Below, in pieces: positions 50,285 through 62,200 of a DNA stretch of 64,000 bases. Location: assembly GCA_032871835.1 (NCBI GenBank), contig CM065297.1, forward strand, positions 15,394,098-15,458,097, read 5' to 3'. Position 1 is the first letter of the stretch. Each line of letters begins with the position of its first letter. The notes below the pieces were generated by a model that worked only from the letters and a program-made list of their open reading frames with translations, was not told the origin of the DNA and made no database searches. The translations under genes and the position numbers were made by a program. This stretch comes from Dipteronia dyeriana (lineage: Eukaryota > Streptophyta > Magnoliopsida > Sapindales > Sapindaceae).

Positions 50285-51793
50285 TGTAAGTTCCTCGGTT
50301 TTTGATTGGCTTATTTCGTTGACAACTACATTTTGGGATCAATATGTATGGGTAGTTTTAGGGCTTCATTGTTCGTAACCAAGCTCAAGTATCAAAGGTA
50401 AAATCACTTGTTTAACTTCATTGAAGAGATTTAGTGCACACACTCACACTTATGCATTTTATTTTAATTATCTTGCTTGCATGCTTATTTGCCATTTTGT
50501 GTGCCTCCTGTGTCCTATTTTTATTTGAGTGTTGAATGTTTGTTTGTGCCTTAAAAGAGAGGATTATTCCTCTAAACTGCGGTTTAGATCGCTCTCTGTG
50601 CAGTGCCCACGCTGTGGCCTACACAACGGTGTTTGGTAGAGGTTGCACGTTGTGTCTACCGCGGTCTGTGCTTGTTGCCTACGCCGCGGTCTTCCAAGCG
50701 GAGTTTAACAGAGGATGCACGCTGTCCAGACCGCGGTCTGTGCACGCTGTATGCAGAGCGGTATTGTCCAGACGATACACCGCTCTCTGTGCCGCGGTCT
50801 GGACACTTGCCTGGACCGCGGTACAACTAGCGGTCCTGACGCGTTTTGGTTGCGTTTTACCAAAAACGACGCAGTTTCATTTGAGGCTTCATATATATAC
50901 ATCATCTTCTTCCCAATTCGTTTGGAGAACTTCCAAACCTAATTTTAAGAGTGAGAAAAGGTTCTTTAGAGAGAGAAACTCCAAGAAGACATTTTTACTC
51001 AACCTTCCTTAAAATCCAAATCATCAAGCATCTTTCAAGCATGGGTTTCTTGTTTGTTCATGACTAGATATTCTCTACATGTTCTAATCTCCATGTTTTC
51101 ATTACTAAGACATGTATACCTAGGGTTTTAGTCTTTATTTCATATTAATTGCTTGCTTGATTGTTTAATTGCTTTTATGACATGCTTGTGTGTTAATTGT
51201 TGGTTAAGATGCATTAATTTGTGATAGCTAGCATTTAGGATGATTTTGCCCTTCTAGCTAATTCTTCTTGCCTTTGCATTTAGAACATTGATATCTAGGA
51301 TTTGAATTAATTATCATTATTAATTCTAGATAAGCATGAATGTATTGACCTAGCATTTTTGTATATTGAATATTCTTGCATATTCACTTAGGTTGCCATT
51401 ATCTCTTCATTGTTGTTTTAGCTTGTGGCTAGGTGGTTAGTGCACAAGGCTAGTGATCCAAAATCGCTATTAAGGCTCGTTGGGTAGAGTGAAAGGGTTA
51501 GTAACTGGAGGGTTAGACGAGAGGTCAACCTAGGTTGCAAACTTTTACTCAATAGTGGATTTTGTGGATCGAGGGTGACGCTCTAAATAGCCCGTGGTTT
51601 TTCTCATTTGGAGGGTTTCCACGTATATTTTCCGTGTTGTTATTGTTTTATGTTTGTTGTCATTTAATTGAGCATTTAAGTATAATGGGGTAGAATTGTT
51701 AATATTGATTAATTCATAAAATTGGTAATCTAACGAATTAAAACCTATTCACCCCCGTCTAGGTTATAGATACACACTTTCTAGGGAATTTCA
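50285..51793 (+). repeat. 3' LTR of copia element
   Basis: 1,509 bp. Compared with the 5' LTR it has 24 extra bases and 12 fewer within the GC-rich CCGCGG tract (50570-50850), plus scattered substitutions. Confidence 0.95.
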
Positions 51794-52221
51794 CAACAAT
51801 ATCATTGAGTTTTAAAGCAATTAATTTAAAATTAAATACAACAAACCTGGATGTGATGTCTGTATTCCGGTATCTATTAGTTCAAACAACTAGTTTTTTT
51901 TCCTCCTTTTTTTGTCCTTTTTTTGTCCTTTTTTTTATTGATTCCTTCCTCTTATTTCATTTCCCTTTTTGACTTTATCCTGACTTTTCCACCTCTTTCC
52001 CTCAACAACCTAGCCTAGCATAGGTTTGCCACTTTCAATCTCAGATAGTGCATGATTGACACGTTAAAAGGGGAAAATTAACAAAAAAATAAAAAAAATA
52101 AAAGTGGAAATAAATGATAAGGATACAAAAGGAATAAATGAAAAGGATATAGAAGGATTTAAGGTAATTCATTTCACCGTGAATTACCCTTTTCAAAATT
52201 TAAGCCTCTTTATATATATAT
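51794..52221. other. AT-rich spacer
   Basis: Right flank of the copia insertion. It has T-rich and pyrimidine-rich runs; no gene found. Confidence 0.4.
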
Positions 52222-52679
52222 ATGGCTAATTGTTACAAATCCTTTTAGACTATACTGATAAAAGTGGATGAAAATCTAACGTCATCCACTGTTCTGAAAC
52301 TGTACTAAGTCTCCTTTTTATACATATAATTGCATCAAATCGAAAAAAAAAATGATATAAATACCTCTTATCAATTTTTTTTAAAATCATACTTTAAAAA
52401 TAAAAATTGAAAGATTTGTTAAATAATAATAATATTATGAACTTTTTGATAAAGAAAATCAAATAAATAGTTAAATGAAAAAATTAAATTGATTTTAAAA
52501 AAATAAAATTACTTTTTTTTATTTAAATATCCCTAACTATAAAACCCAGATGAATATATAAATTATTTAATGTGAAATATCATTTAAACTATATTTTTTA
52601 TTTAATTATCTCTAAATATTACTTGTTCGTTTATAATAACTAGATTATTAATAATATAAAAAACAAAAATTAAAAATTA

Positions 52680-52719
<40 letters not shown>

Positions 52720-54056
52720 TGATAATAATTTAAATGTCCTATAATTCTTTTTCGCAATTATCATTTTATTTAAATATCTCTAAATATCATTTTACAATAA
52801 CAAGGGTATTGATAGTGACAAAAAAAATGAAATGATATTAATAATAAAAAAATTAAAATAATATAATAATAAAAAATAATAATGATAATAATAATAATAC
52901 TTTAAATACCCTATATATATTTTTAGTCATTATCATTTAATTTTTTTTTAAAATTTAAATATCCCTAAATATAAAACCCAAATGATTATATAAATTATTT
53001 AATGTGAATTATTATTTAAACTATATTTTTATTTAAATATCTCTAAATATTACTTGTTTATTTGCAATAACAAAGTTATTAATAATGTAAAAAATTAAAA
53101 TTAAAATTAAATAATAATAATAATAATAAAATAATAATGATAATAATTTAAATACCCTATACCTTTTTTTCGTCGTTATCATTTTTTTAAACATCCTTAA
53201 ATATCACTCGTTCAATTACAATATTAAAGGTATTGATAATGTCAACTACAAAAATAAAAATGAAATGATAATAATAATGATGATAATAATAAAAAAATTA
53301 AAATAATATAATAATACTAATAAAATAATAGAATGATAATAATAATAATAATACTTTAAATACCCTATACTTTTTTTAGCCATTATTATTTTTATTTAAA
53401 TATCCCTAAATATCCTTACACCTTACACCTTGTACTTTTTTTTTCACCATTAAACCCTTAATATTTTATAACAATGGATATTTAAATTATTTATAGGGAA
53501 TTATCATTTAAATTATTTTTTATTTAAATATTCATGTTATTTAAATGAACAAGTGAAATTTAGGTATATTTAAATAAAAAAGATAGTTTAAATGATATTT
53601 CGCTTTAAATAATTTATATATTCATCTGGCTTTTATATTTAGAGATATTTAAATAAATAAAAGATAATTTAAATAATTGTTAAATCAATTTAATTTTTTA
53701 ATTTCTCTATTTATTTAACTTTCTTTATTTAAAAGTTCAGAATTTTGTTATTATTTAACCAATATTTCAATTTTAAATTTTAATATTTTATTTTTAAAAT
53801 ATGATTTTTAAATTTTTGGTAAAAGGGGTATTTATATCGTATTATTATATATATTTTTCGATTGGATGCAATTATGTATATAATAAGGGTATTTAGTGAA
53901 ATTTGCCATGACTGAACGGTTGATGACGTTAGGTTTTCATCAACTTTTACCAATTTCTGAAAGTTCAGAGGGTTTAGTGGCTAAAAAAATATATTTAGAA
54001 AGCAACATACGAATTCGGGTATAGTATGAGGGGATCTGTGACAATTACCCTATATA
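52222..54056. mobile_element. TIR element, ~1.83 kb, with long inverted arms
   Basis: The ends mirror each other for several hundred bases. The left GGCTAATTGTTACAAATCC and the reverse-complemented right GGGTAATTGTCACAGATCC are followed by shared GATGAAAAxCTAACGTCATC, then ATACATAATTGCATC-like and AGATGAATATATAAATTATT blocks. The flanks are TA-rich, so a target duplication cannot be judged. The interior carries about two tandem copies of a roughly 430-bp unit with (AAT)n. No coding sequence; probably a non-autonomous MULE-like element. Confidence 0.75.
52505..53400. repeat. ~430-bp tandem repeat with (AAT)n microsatellites
   Basis: The blocks TATTTAAATATCCCTAA, ATTATTTAATGTGAA and TTACTTGTT recur in the same order near 52520-52630 and 52955-53060. 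Each is followed by (AAT)n and then TTTAAATACCCTATA-like DNA. A third partial copy begins near 53380. Confidence 0.8.
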
Positions 54057-54824
54057 TTAACTCCGGACCTATCAAGATTAACCAGATTCTTTAGTCTCTT
54101 TGATTGATGTACTTTGATAAACCTCTTGTTCAATACTCAATAATCTCCATCAAGGTTTTTGAAGATTCATATTAAAGGGTGTGTTTGACACGGACATGGG
54201 ATAGAATAAGATGGGATGTGACGGGACGGGATGGGACATGACAAACTGTTCTATATTGTGTTTGGTAGGCCTGTGACAGAACTGTTCACTGTACTGTTGT
54301 ATGTTTGGTATGACTGGGACAGAACTGGAAAAGAGGTTCAAATGACCAGAGTGCCCTTCTTGTCCTATCCAATGTTTGTTACCACATAATAGTGATAAAT
54401 ATTTTTATATATCATATTTGGGAGAAGACAAGTCAATATTTATTTTATTTTATTAAAAAAATATTTTTATATATCATATTTCATAAAAATAATAATATTG
54501 TAATTAAAAAATAGTTTAATTAATAATTTTTTGAAAGACATGTGATTTTTTTTTTCAAATGATAATAATATTATTATGACCATTCCCTTTTTTTTTGAAT
54601 AATAATATCAATTAATAATATTATTTCCTCAATTTTTTTAAATAAAATTATTATTCAATTTTACATGCTCGTAATTGTGAATAATAGAAAAGAAAAATAT
54701 ATTTTAGAAGTTTTAATTATTCAACCACATATCTTTTCTTTTCACATAATAGTAAATTAAAGATAATACTTAATAACATGATCCAACAAAAAAATTAATA
54801 TAATATATTTGTTCACGAACCTAA

Positions 54825-54985
54825 TAACAAAATCCATAATACAAACATGTTCACAATTCCAACAAAATATAAGTTTCAAATATGTTCACAATTCCAACAA
54901 AATATAAGTTTCAAACTTGTTTCAAACATGTTTTAAATATGTTTACAATTCCAACAAAATATAAGTTTCAAACATGTTTACAATA
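54825..54985. repeat. Short tandem repeat inside the TIR element
   Basis: ATGTTxACAATTCCAACAAA followed by ATATAAGTTTCAAA recurs three times at about 54845, 54882 and 54940. Confidence 0.8.
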
Positions 54986-55019
54986 TCAAACATGTTTACT
55001 CCTCTAGAATTACCTCTAG

Positions 55020-55160
55020 CTCAACACCTAAACGGGTCATTACATCCCCTTCCGTAATTGCCTCAGTCAACTTAGCAATATCCGCAGTGCTCTTTCCATG
55101 CTTTTTTCAAAGACCTTGGTGATTTTTTCTGTTGTTAAACTGACATTCCTTTTTCTCTTC
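55020..55160 (-). pseudogene. Unidentified coding-like remnant
   Basis: On minus, after a plausible splice acceptor (TTATTTTAG), a lysine-rich frame (NVSLTTEKITKVFEKSM) continues after a one-base shift as TADIAKLTEAITEGDVMTRL, then GVELEVILEE and a stop. It looks like the C-terminal exon of a cellular gene. I do not recognize the family. It may be a second captured fragment. Confidence 0.35.
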
Positions 55161-55188
55161 CGCTAAAATAAGAATATATACATATACG

Positions 55189-56370
55189 CATTCTTTCATA
55201 TTCAAACAAATAAAGCTAATTCAACAATACAAGGAGTGTCATAATTTTAAACAAATAAAATAGTCGCTGATTACACAATACAACTTCCAACGGTCAGTCT
55301 AAAATAAAGATTAACTAAAAGAATAATATATATTTACCCATTCTCTCGTACTGACAAAGATATTAAATGGTCTCTATCACTTTTCCTATCCCCATGCAAG
55401 TTATTGCAATCCATAACTTTACACTATTTTTTATTTTGGCCAAGCTTTTCCCACTAATTTGAGAGGAATTGTATCAATAAAAAAATGGATTGAGGATTTC
55501 AAAACAAATTACAGTTTCCTAAGCTTTCTCTCGCCAAGTGCAGCAGCCCAGCAGAAATGGCATAACCAAATTTGACAGAAACATGAATATTTTCACAATA
55601 CAATTAACAATCATTTACAAAAACCAGACTGGACATGTCTACCAACCAGCAAACATCCAGCTCACAAGGAAGAAAGTGTATTCATCATAAAAATAATTAG
55701 ACAGTTATCATAAACAAAAGAGAGTGATAAGTGTAAAACCAAACAGCTTAATTATCACAAGGTTTTCTACAATTGACAGCAGGTAGATAAAAAAAAAAAA
55801 CACGTTCAGAACTTTTCTAACTCATCATAACAAGAGCAATAAATAAACATGCATCCATACATATTATTTTCAAAAGACGAGGGAGGAGGAGAAATTCATT
55901 ACTGACAAAGCATAATTAGGGAATAGGGTCAATTGTGAGGGCAGTAAGACAGTACACATGCAATATATAATGTATTTTAAATTTTCTCAAAAAATTTAAC
56001 CAACAAAGTTAGAATATGTAACCTATTTGACAAATTTCAAACCGCCTTAAATACTCAGCTTCAGTTGTTGGTAATCCCAAAACAAGAATTATTTCCGTAT
56101 GAAGAACCATCTAAACAAGATGCTTAATAAAATTTCAGATGCTTGGGAGAAGGAAACTGTTACATACTTAGTCTAAAATAGTGATTAACTAAAAGAAGAA
56201 TATATATATATTCTTTCATATTTAAACAAATAAAGTTAATTCAACAATACATGGAGTGTTATAATTTTAAACAAATAAAATAGTAGCTAATTACATAATA
56301 AAGTATCCAATATTTAAGCAAAATACAACTTTCCACACTTAGTCTAAAATAGTGATTAACTAAAAGAAGG
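55189..56370. repeat. ~150-bp direct repeat about 1 kb apart
   Basis: Copies near 55189-55345 and 56200-56370 share TTCTTTCATATTxAAACAAA, AATTCAACAATACAxGGAGT, TTTTAAACAAATAAAATAGT and GTCTAAAATAxxGATTAACT. The rest of 55400-57700 is AT-rich with no gene seen. Confidence 0.75.
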
Positions 56371-57739
56371 ATATGCAATCAAATTCTTCTAATAGAAAGT
56401 CTTAACATTACTCTAAATTAAATTTGATAAGTTATTTTTAACTCATGACATGTTATAAATGAGTATAATTGTTAATGATAAAGCCATTCCATTTTTTGTT
56501 TTTTTAAATAGACATGAGAATGTGAATAACCTCACAACTCAAAAGTGGATAGGTCTACATGCAAAACACACAGACTCCTGTATATTGTTCTCTCTTTAGT
56601 CATTTGTCTTTAGGCAAAATTTGTACGTAACAACTAACAAACAATCCTGTTTTCAATATATAAAGGTGATAGTAATAAATAATAATTATGCATATTTGAC
56701 TAATGACAAAGATCACTCATAATTGACAAAACCAGATGCCTCAATCTCAAATAAGAGAATGTACTGTTTCTCACATCCAAACCCAGGAAAAAACAAAATG
56801 GACTCAAAACATTGCTTATGAACACCTAATCAAATTGTCTCATAAAACCAATCCACATACAAATTTTACATTTTAGAAAAAAAACAATCAAACAAGTAAT
56901 CAATTTGTCACCTGGCTCCCCTATTTACACATCTTCCCACTTTAAGAACCTGTCACTATTACACACAAACAAGTAGTCAGCTACATCCAAAAAGAATCTA
57001 ATTATAAAAAACTAGAAATGATCTCTCGCTACCCAAAATTCAATTCAAGTAAATCACAACTAGTACCTCAAATCTTGGAAACAAATATAATCACGTTAAG
57101 TTACTATAACTCTACCACACAACAACAACATATATGATCTAAAAAAATCACAATTTGACAAACAACTATAATCTAATAACTAAAACTTGATAATCCACAA
57201 TTTCAAGCTGCATAACCATGTTGATAATCCAGAAACACCGTCCTCTTAGAAAACATACCTCAAATCATGTTCCCCAATTCTACCCTCTAATTTTATATAC
57301 AGACATAGACTGAAAATCCAGTATCAACAACGAGCAAGCAATATCTTATAATCCACAAAAACAGTAAACTGCATACAGTATCCCTATGCAATAAGTCACA
57401 CACACAATACATGCCAGCAACCGGTATAAGAAACATAGACATATTTCTTTATTAGTCATGTTAATGTATCCTTCAAACATTTAAAGTATCTAAACAACCA
57501 CTGCTCAACTTACAAAAGATATGGCCTGACATGGTGTCAACTGATTTAGTGGGTTTATTACCGCTCAGCAAAAACAACCCTATAACAAATCACACTCACA
57601 ACAAGAACAGAAAACTTGTAACTATGTATTTTCAGCAAAATAAACCAACAATTATAACATAAACTACAAATTTATATAAAAAGAAACTCACATACTGATC
57701 AACCAAAAACGAAAAATCAAAATTTAATTTAATTTTAAA

Positions 57740-58062
57740 AAAATCCATACCGCTCTGAGCTGACCAAAACGCTCTGAATCGAAGAGAAATTCGTGCATTT
57801 TAGCGGTCCTGAGATTGTGTACCCACATGGTTCCGTCCATGAGTTGGACTCCATTTTCCTCGCAAGCTTTGACAATCACATCGATCTCGGCGACGTTGAG
57901 AGCCACCGGTTTCTCCATCAACAAATGCTTCTTCTTCTGCGCTACCACAACGACCCATTTGACGTGTAGCGACATCGAGAGAGGAAGATAGACGGCGTCG
58001 ATGTCTGGCAACGATGTCTGGCGTCGATCGAGCGGCTGGCGACGACAAATTGAGAACCCCAA
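57740..58062 (-). pseudogene. Captured exon of GFO/IDH/MocA-family oxidoreductase
   Basis: The minus-strand frame contains IDAVYLPL, then KKKHLLMEKPVALNV, CEENGVQLMDGTMWVHNLRT and ERFGQLRA. This matches the region after the Rossmann fold in plant NAD(P)-binding oxidoreductases of the Arabidopsis At4g09670 type. The EKP lysine typical of the family is present. It stops at a splice donor (GCG/GTATGG near 57752), as a genomic copy would. Upstream residues do not match the family, and no neighbouring exons are found. It lies inside the TIR element, so it is most simply a captured, truncated gene piece. Confidence 0.8.
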
Positions 58063-58527
58063 ATTGAGAACCCTAAATCGAAATCAACAAAAGCCACCAC
58101 AAAGAAGTCAAACAGAGAGAGAGAGAGAGGAGAGATAGACAAGCGGGAGAGACTGAGATATCTGCTCCTCATCGTCGGCCAAAGAAGAGAGAATGGAGAG
58201 AGAGAGAGAGAAACGTGAGAATGATTAGAGCGAGAGAGAGGCGTGAGAATGGAAGAGAATGAAGGGTTGGGTTTTATTTTTATATTTGGTATTTTTGTAA
58301 TTTTTGCAATATTTGAGGACAAAAATGTCTTTTCCAGACTTGTCCTATGTATGGGACAAGTCTGGCTGAGGGTCTGAGGTGGGACAAGATTTTATGGTTT
58401 TTGTCCCACCTTGTCCCATCCCATCCCATCCCACACTAATAGTGTGCCAAACGTTGGACAAGAGAAAGTTGTCATGTTCTGTCCCGTCCCGTTCCGTTCC
58501 GTCCCGTCCCGTGAACCAAACACACCC

Positions 58528-58985
58528 AAAAAGACTAATTGGTGTTAGACCTCCTGGATTGTATGTGAAGTTACAATTTGTCTCTTAAATGTATTTTTTA
58601 GACGTTAAATCCTTTAAATTGTTGAAAATTGATATAAATATAAAGGGTTTTGTCCCTATTTTATTGTTTTTTATTGGAAATATGTTGTAACTTAACGTAC
58701 AATTCAAGGTTATTGTTAGTTATTCTATTAAAAAAATTCAAAAATTAATCATGTTAAAATCACGCGTTAGACGGAAAAAAAGGGGGGCAAAAAATTGGAA
58801 TAAGTGCCGCATAATCTTGCCAGCTGAGACTAAGAGGAGAGGTCAAACGGTGTTGGCGAGAAAGAGACACGTGTCTGTTTTCATGCACCTTTAATAGACT
58901 GGAAACAAACAATGAATGAATCACTTGATTTCGCAGTAGATCTGAATTCTGCTTCTTCGACCATCAACTTGGCTCTTCACTGATA
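58528..58985 (+). promoter_or_regulatory. Adenosine kinase promoter and 5' UTR
   Basis: This 458-bp interval between the TIR element and the ATG must hold the promoter. A palindromic AGACACGTGTCT with a CACGTG G-box core lies at 58868-58873, about 115 bp before the ATG. No clear TATA box was seen. Confidence 0.5.
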
Positions 58986-59215
58986 ATGGCTTTCCACCAA
59001 ATTCTACTGGGCATAGGAAATCCCCTCCTCGATATCTCTGCTGTTGTTGACGCTGATTTCTTGCAAAAGTAAAGAATGTGAAATATGTACATGAATTTGA
59101 TGGGATTTGTTATTTTTTTTTAATAGTAAAAGTGTTTGTTTTTGTTGTTTTTGTGTATCAGGTATGACATCAAGCCGAACAATGCAATTCTTGCAGAGGA
59201 CAAGCATTTACCTAT
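58986..59215 (+). CDS. ADK: Adenosine kinase, exons 1-2 (partial)
   Basis: Adenosine kinase phosphorylates adenosine to AMP in the cytosol, clearing adenosine made by the S-adenosylmethionine cycle and acting on cytokinin ribosides. Exon 1 (58986-59068) begins MAFHQILLGIGNPLLDIS; exon 2 (59162-59215) gives YDIKPNNAILAEDKHLP. Joined, the 45 full codons match the N-terminus of plant ADK, including the GNPLLDIS substrate-lid start. Splice sites are canonical and phases agree (AA/G for Lys; AT/G for the Met after LP). Exon 3 onwards is not in the window: 60 bp into intron 2 a gypsy-type element begins and runs past the right edge. Whether the gene resumes beyond it is unknown. Confidence 0.93.
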
Positions 59216-59275
59216 GTAAGCAAATGTTATTTAGTTCTCGTTTTACTAATGTTCAATGTTTGGCTCCATCAAAGT

Positions 59276-62200
59276 TGTTGATGTAGATTTCTGGATTATG
59301 TCAGAAAAACCAACAAGGATTAGATTTCGGCTATTGATTCAAAGAGAGAGAGATTCAGAGAGAGTAACGAAGATAAGTTTTACGTGGTAAAACTCTGATG
59401 ACCGGAGAAACGTCCACGGGTGGTTGAAGGATCAACCAAGCCAAAATCCATTATGAAAATATGATGTTTACAAGCTCTCGATCTCTTTTTTTTTTCTCTC
59501 TGTATTTGCTATGATTGTTGTATGCTATATTGCCTATATCTTTTCAAACCAGATTATGGGTCTATTTATATGCTTATAGAACCCTAATCTGCTTTGTACA
59601 AGTAATACAAGTAATACAAGTAATACAAGATCTTTGTATTTAATTGTGATTCGGTTACTTGTTTGAGGTTGATTTGTTTCTTTCCTGTTTCGGAGTCTCT
59701 TATGGAAATCGAGTGGGATTCTAGTAGTGCTGTTCAATTTGGACTTGTTTCCTTATAAGAATGTAGTCTTCGTAAAGTAATCAAGTTATTTCCTGATTGG
59801 GGACTCTTCAAACTTAATGTTCCATTTTATTTGGGATTCCTTCCTGGTGGATATCTTCACGTGTTTAATGACTTAATCCGTGTGAATTAAGCACCAAGTT
59901 CTTACTCGATTCGTATTTTATTCCCGAGTAAGAGTAATACCTGATGGTCCCGAGTAGCACCGTTTGAGCCTGAGTGGAAGCGTTGTTTAACCAGTCCCGA
60001 GTGTTGTTAACTGATCCCGAGTAGGTTTCATTCAATATATGCTTACTCCGGCTTTCTTCTCTTTAATGATGCCTCGTAGGATATTTCCTGAGTGCCCATT
60101 TGGGCGTCCACCTGGCTATTTTCTCCTTCCTGTCAATGACGTGTATGCTTGGTAAAATTCACATACGACAATACCCCCTTAAAATATTTCTGCCGAGTAA
60201 ACTTCATTTCGGGCAAGAGTATTTTAATTGTCTTAATTTTCACTTGTCAGAATAGTCGTCTTGTCATAATGGCGTGTCTTAATGGTGACCCTGTAATTTC
60301 GATTCGCTTCATCACGCGAGATCTTAAATGATGGTGACGTTTTGAAGTTCTGACGGTCGAGGGCTACTTCCTGTTTTGACACGCATCCCTCGTCTCTTCG
60401 TTTTTCAATATCATTTATGAGAAATGATTTTTACGTTTTCCCAAACGCTGCCTACGTCATCGAGTTTCGTCATAAGTTTTTTCCCGCCTTGAAATCCTAG
60501 GGTTTCGTGTCGTCTCGTCTTTAAATTCTTTACTGAGAGACATTGTTGGTTTATTCTAAAAAAATTTCAGCAGAAATTTCTTTAAACTCAGATTTATTTA
60601 TCCAGAAGTTCACGATTCTCCGTTTGAAGATCTTGCATCAATCTCAATTCAAGGTTAGTTTTAATGGGGCCATCTTCCCGCCATCGTCTCTTTAAAATCG
60701 CTTTTGATGCATTAGAACGTGGGGATTTCCAATTAGTTTCTTGCATTAAACGATTACTGGGGGATATCCCAATAGATGAACCTCTATTCTTAGAGGTTGA
60801 TGTTTCTGGGCTTCAACCTGACGTCACTTTTTGCCCTGTATCGAGTTCTCCATCTAGTTCTGATTTTGATATTTTTGATCACAGGGTATCTTTTCGAAGG
60901 ATGAGTAAACATCAGAGCAGAAGTAAGGTATACAAGCACGGCTCGAGCAGAGTTCAGACCAGGGAACAGACTGTTAACGAGGGTGACGTTGATGAAGTGT
61001 ACAGGGCGTCTCGCCTTTCGTTTTCTGATACTCACCCGAGTGGCTTTGATACTAAGCTGAATGTGGTCGGGCCAGCTGAGATAGAAAAATTCCGCTCCCG
61101 ATTCGACTTGCCCGACTCAGTCACTTTGGTTCCTGCGGGGGATAGAGCCATATGGAATCCTCCTGAGGGTAGGGTCGCGATTTATGGATCCATGCTTTGC
61201 TACGGCGTCACACTTCCCTTTCAACCATTTATTGCCTGGTTTTTGACTGAAGCAGGGATAGCCCCAGCTCAATTGGCCCCGAATAGTTACAAAGTCTTGA
61301 TGTGCATGTGCCACATGGTCAGTCGAATGAACCTTTCACCGCCTTCCCCGAATAAAATCAGGCATTTCTTTATGCTATGGCAGGTTTGCAAAACGGGGAT
61401 CTATTTTCTTACATCTACTCCATCGGACGGTTGGGTCCCTAAAGAAGCAAAGGTGAATCGGGAGGTCGATGCTTCTGATGACCCAAAAAAGAAGGGTTTT
61501 ATATGGGGATTCCCTACATCCAACAAGTTCTGGAAGAATAGTTGATTTTTTGCTAGAAGGGCTCTCGGGCTCAACGTCACTGTTGGATCTGGGGATTCCC
61601 GAACGTTGTTGAGTGTTTCCCATTTCTTCTATTCTCCCTAAGCGTGGAACAGAAAAATAATTGATTATAATGATTCTGAGCTGAAGAGGCTGACTCGGGC
61701 AGCTGTTCGTACTCTGGAGAAGAGAAGCAAGAGCTACATTTTTAAAGAGGAGGATTTGATAAAGCTCGGCTTCTTCAGACAGATTTCGGGCCATCACAGG
61801 TGATGTAAGTAACCCGGCGCCCTTTCTGTTGTATTTTTCTGCTTTTCATTTTCTTTTCTAACATGTAATTTTTTTTTACTAGTGTTCGATACAGACGTCG
61901 TCAACGATCTTCAGGCTCGCCAGGTGAAGGCGATTCTGCAAGCTAGTAGAAAGAAAGCTTCCCGCCAGGGCGATGAAAGTATTGCTCCACCAAAGCTTGA
62001 TGAGGAAACCGGCACTGCTGAGGAACAAATTCCCGAGTGCGTTGTTCAGGGTGATGAACCTCCTACTCAGGATTTTGCTGGTCCAAGTGGCCAGAGTGAA
62101 GGCCCTTGTGAAGAGCCTGTTGGACGGTTTGAAGCCGGCGACGGTGGCAACATCTTGACGGATCAAGTGCCTGCAGGTGCCGAATTCTTTGAGTCTTTTT

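Larger units (their letters stand above)
40754..51793 (+). mobile_element. Ty1/copia LTR retrotransposon, full length, inactive
   Basis: Two LTRs (40754-42248, 50285-51793) start TGTAAGTTCC and end GGGAATTTCA. An initiator-Met-tRNA-type primer-binding site follows the 5' LTR, and a purine-rich tract (AAAGTGGGAGAT) precedes the 3' LTR. Flanks CAGCA and CAACA are consistent with an aged 5-bp target duplication. The gag-pol order is gag, protease, integrase, RT, RNase H, as in copia elements. About 2.8 kb separates pol from the 3' LTR, including a nested foreign LTR. The long LTRs and extended 3' region suggest the SIRE/Maximus lineage, though this is inference. The first 134 LTR bases differ at six sites, so it is not recent. 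Confidence 0.95.
54177..58527. mobile_element. 4.35-kb TIR element with captured gene fragments
   Basis: The left end GGGTGTGTTTGACACGGACA and the right end, reverse-complemented GGGTGTGTTTGGTTCACGGG, start 11 identical bases. Both pass into GGGACGGGA-rich DNA and a TTTGG block. No transposase is seen. The interior holds an exon of an oxidoreductase gene (57740-58060), a second small coding-like remnant (about 55020-55160), and repeated AT-rich DNA. GGGTGTGTTTGG ends occur in PIF/Harbinger- and hAT-type elements; without a clear target duplication I cannot choose. Confidence 0.65.

Noticed and set aside
57942..58322. 126-residue minus-strand frame rich in Ser/Leu
   Set aside because: Most of it is a GA/CT microsatellite; only the overlapping oxidoreductase frame at 57740-58062 shows family motifs.
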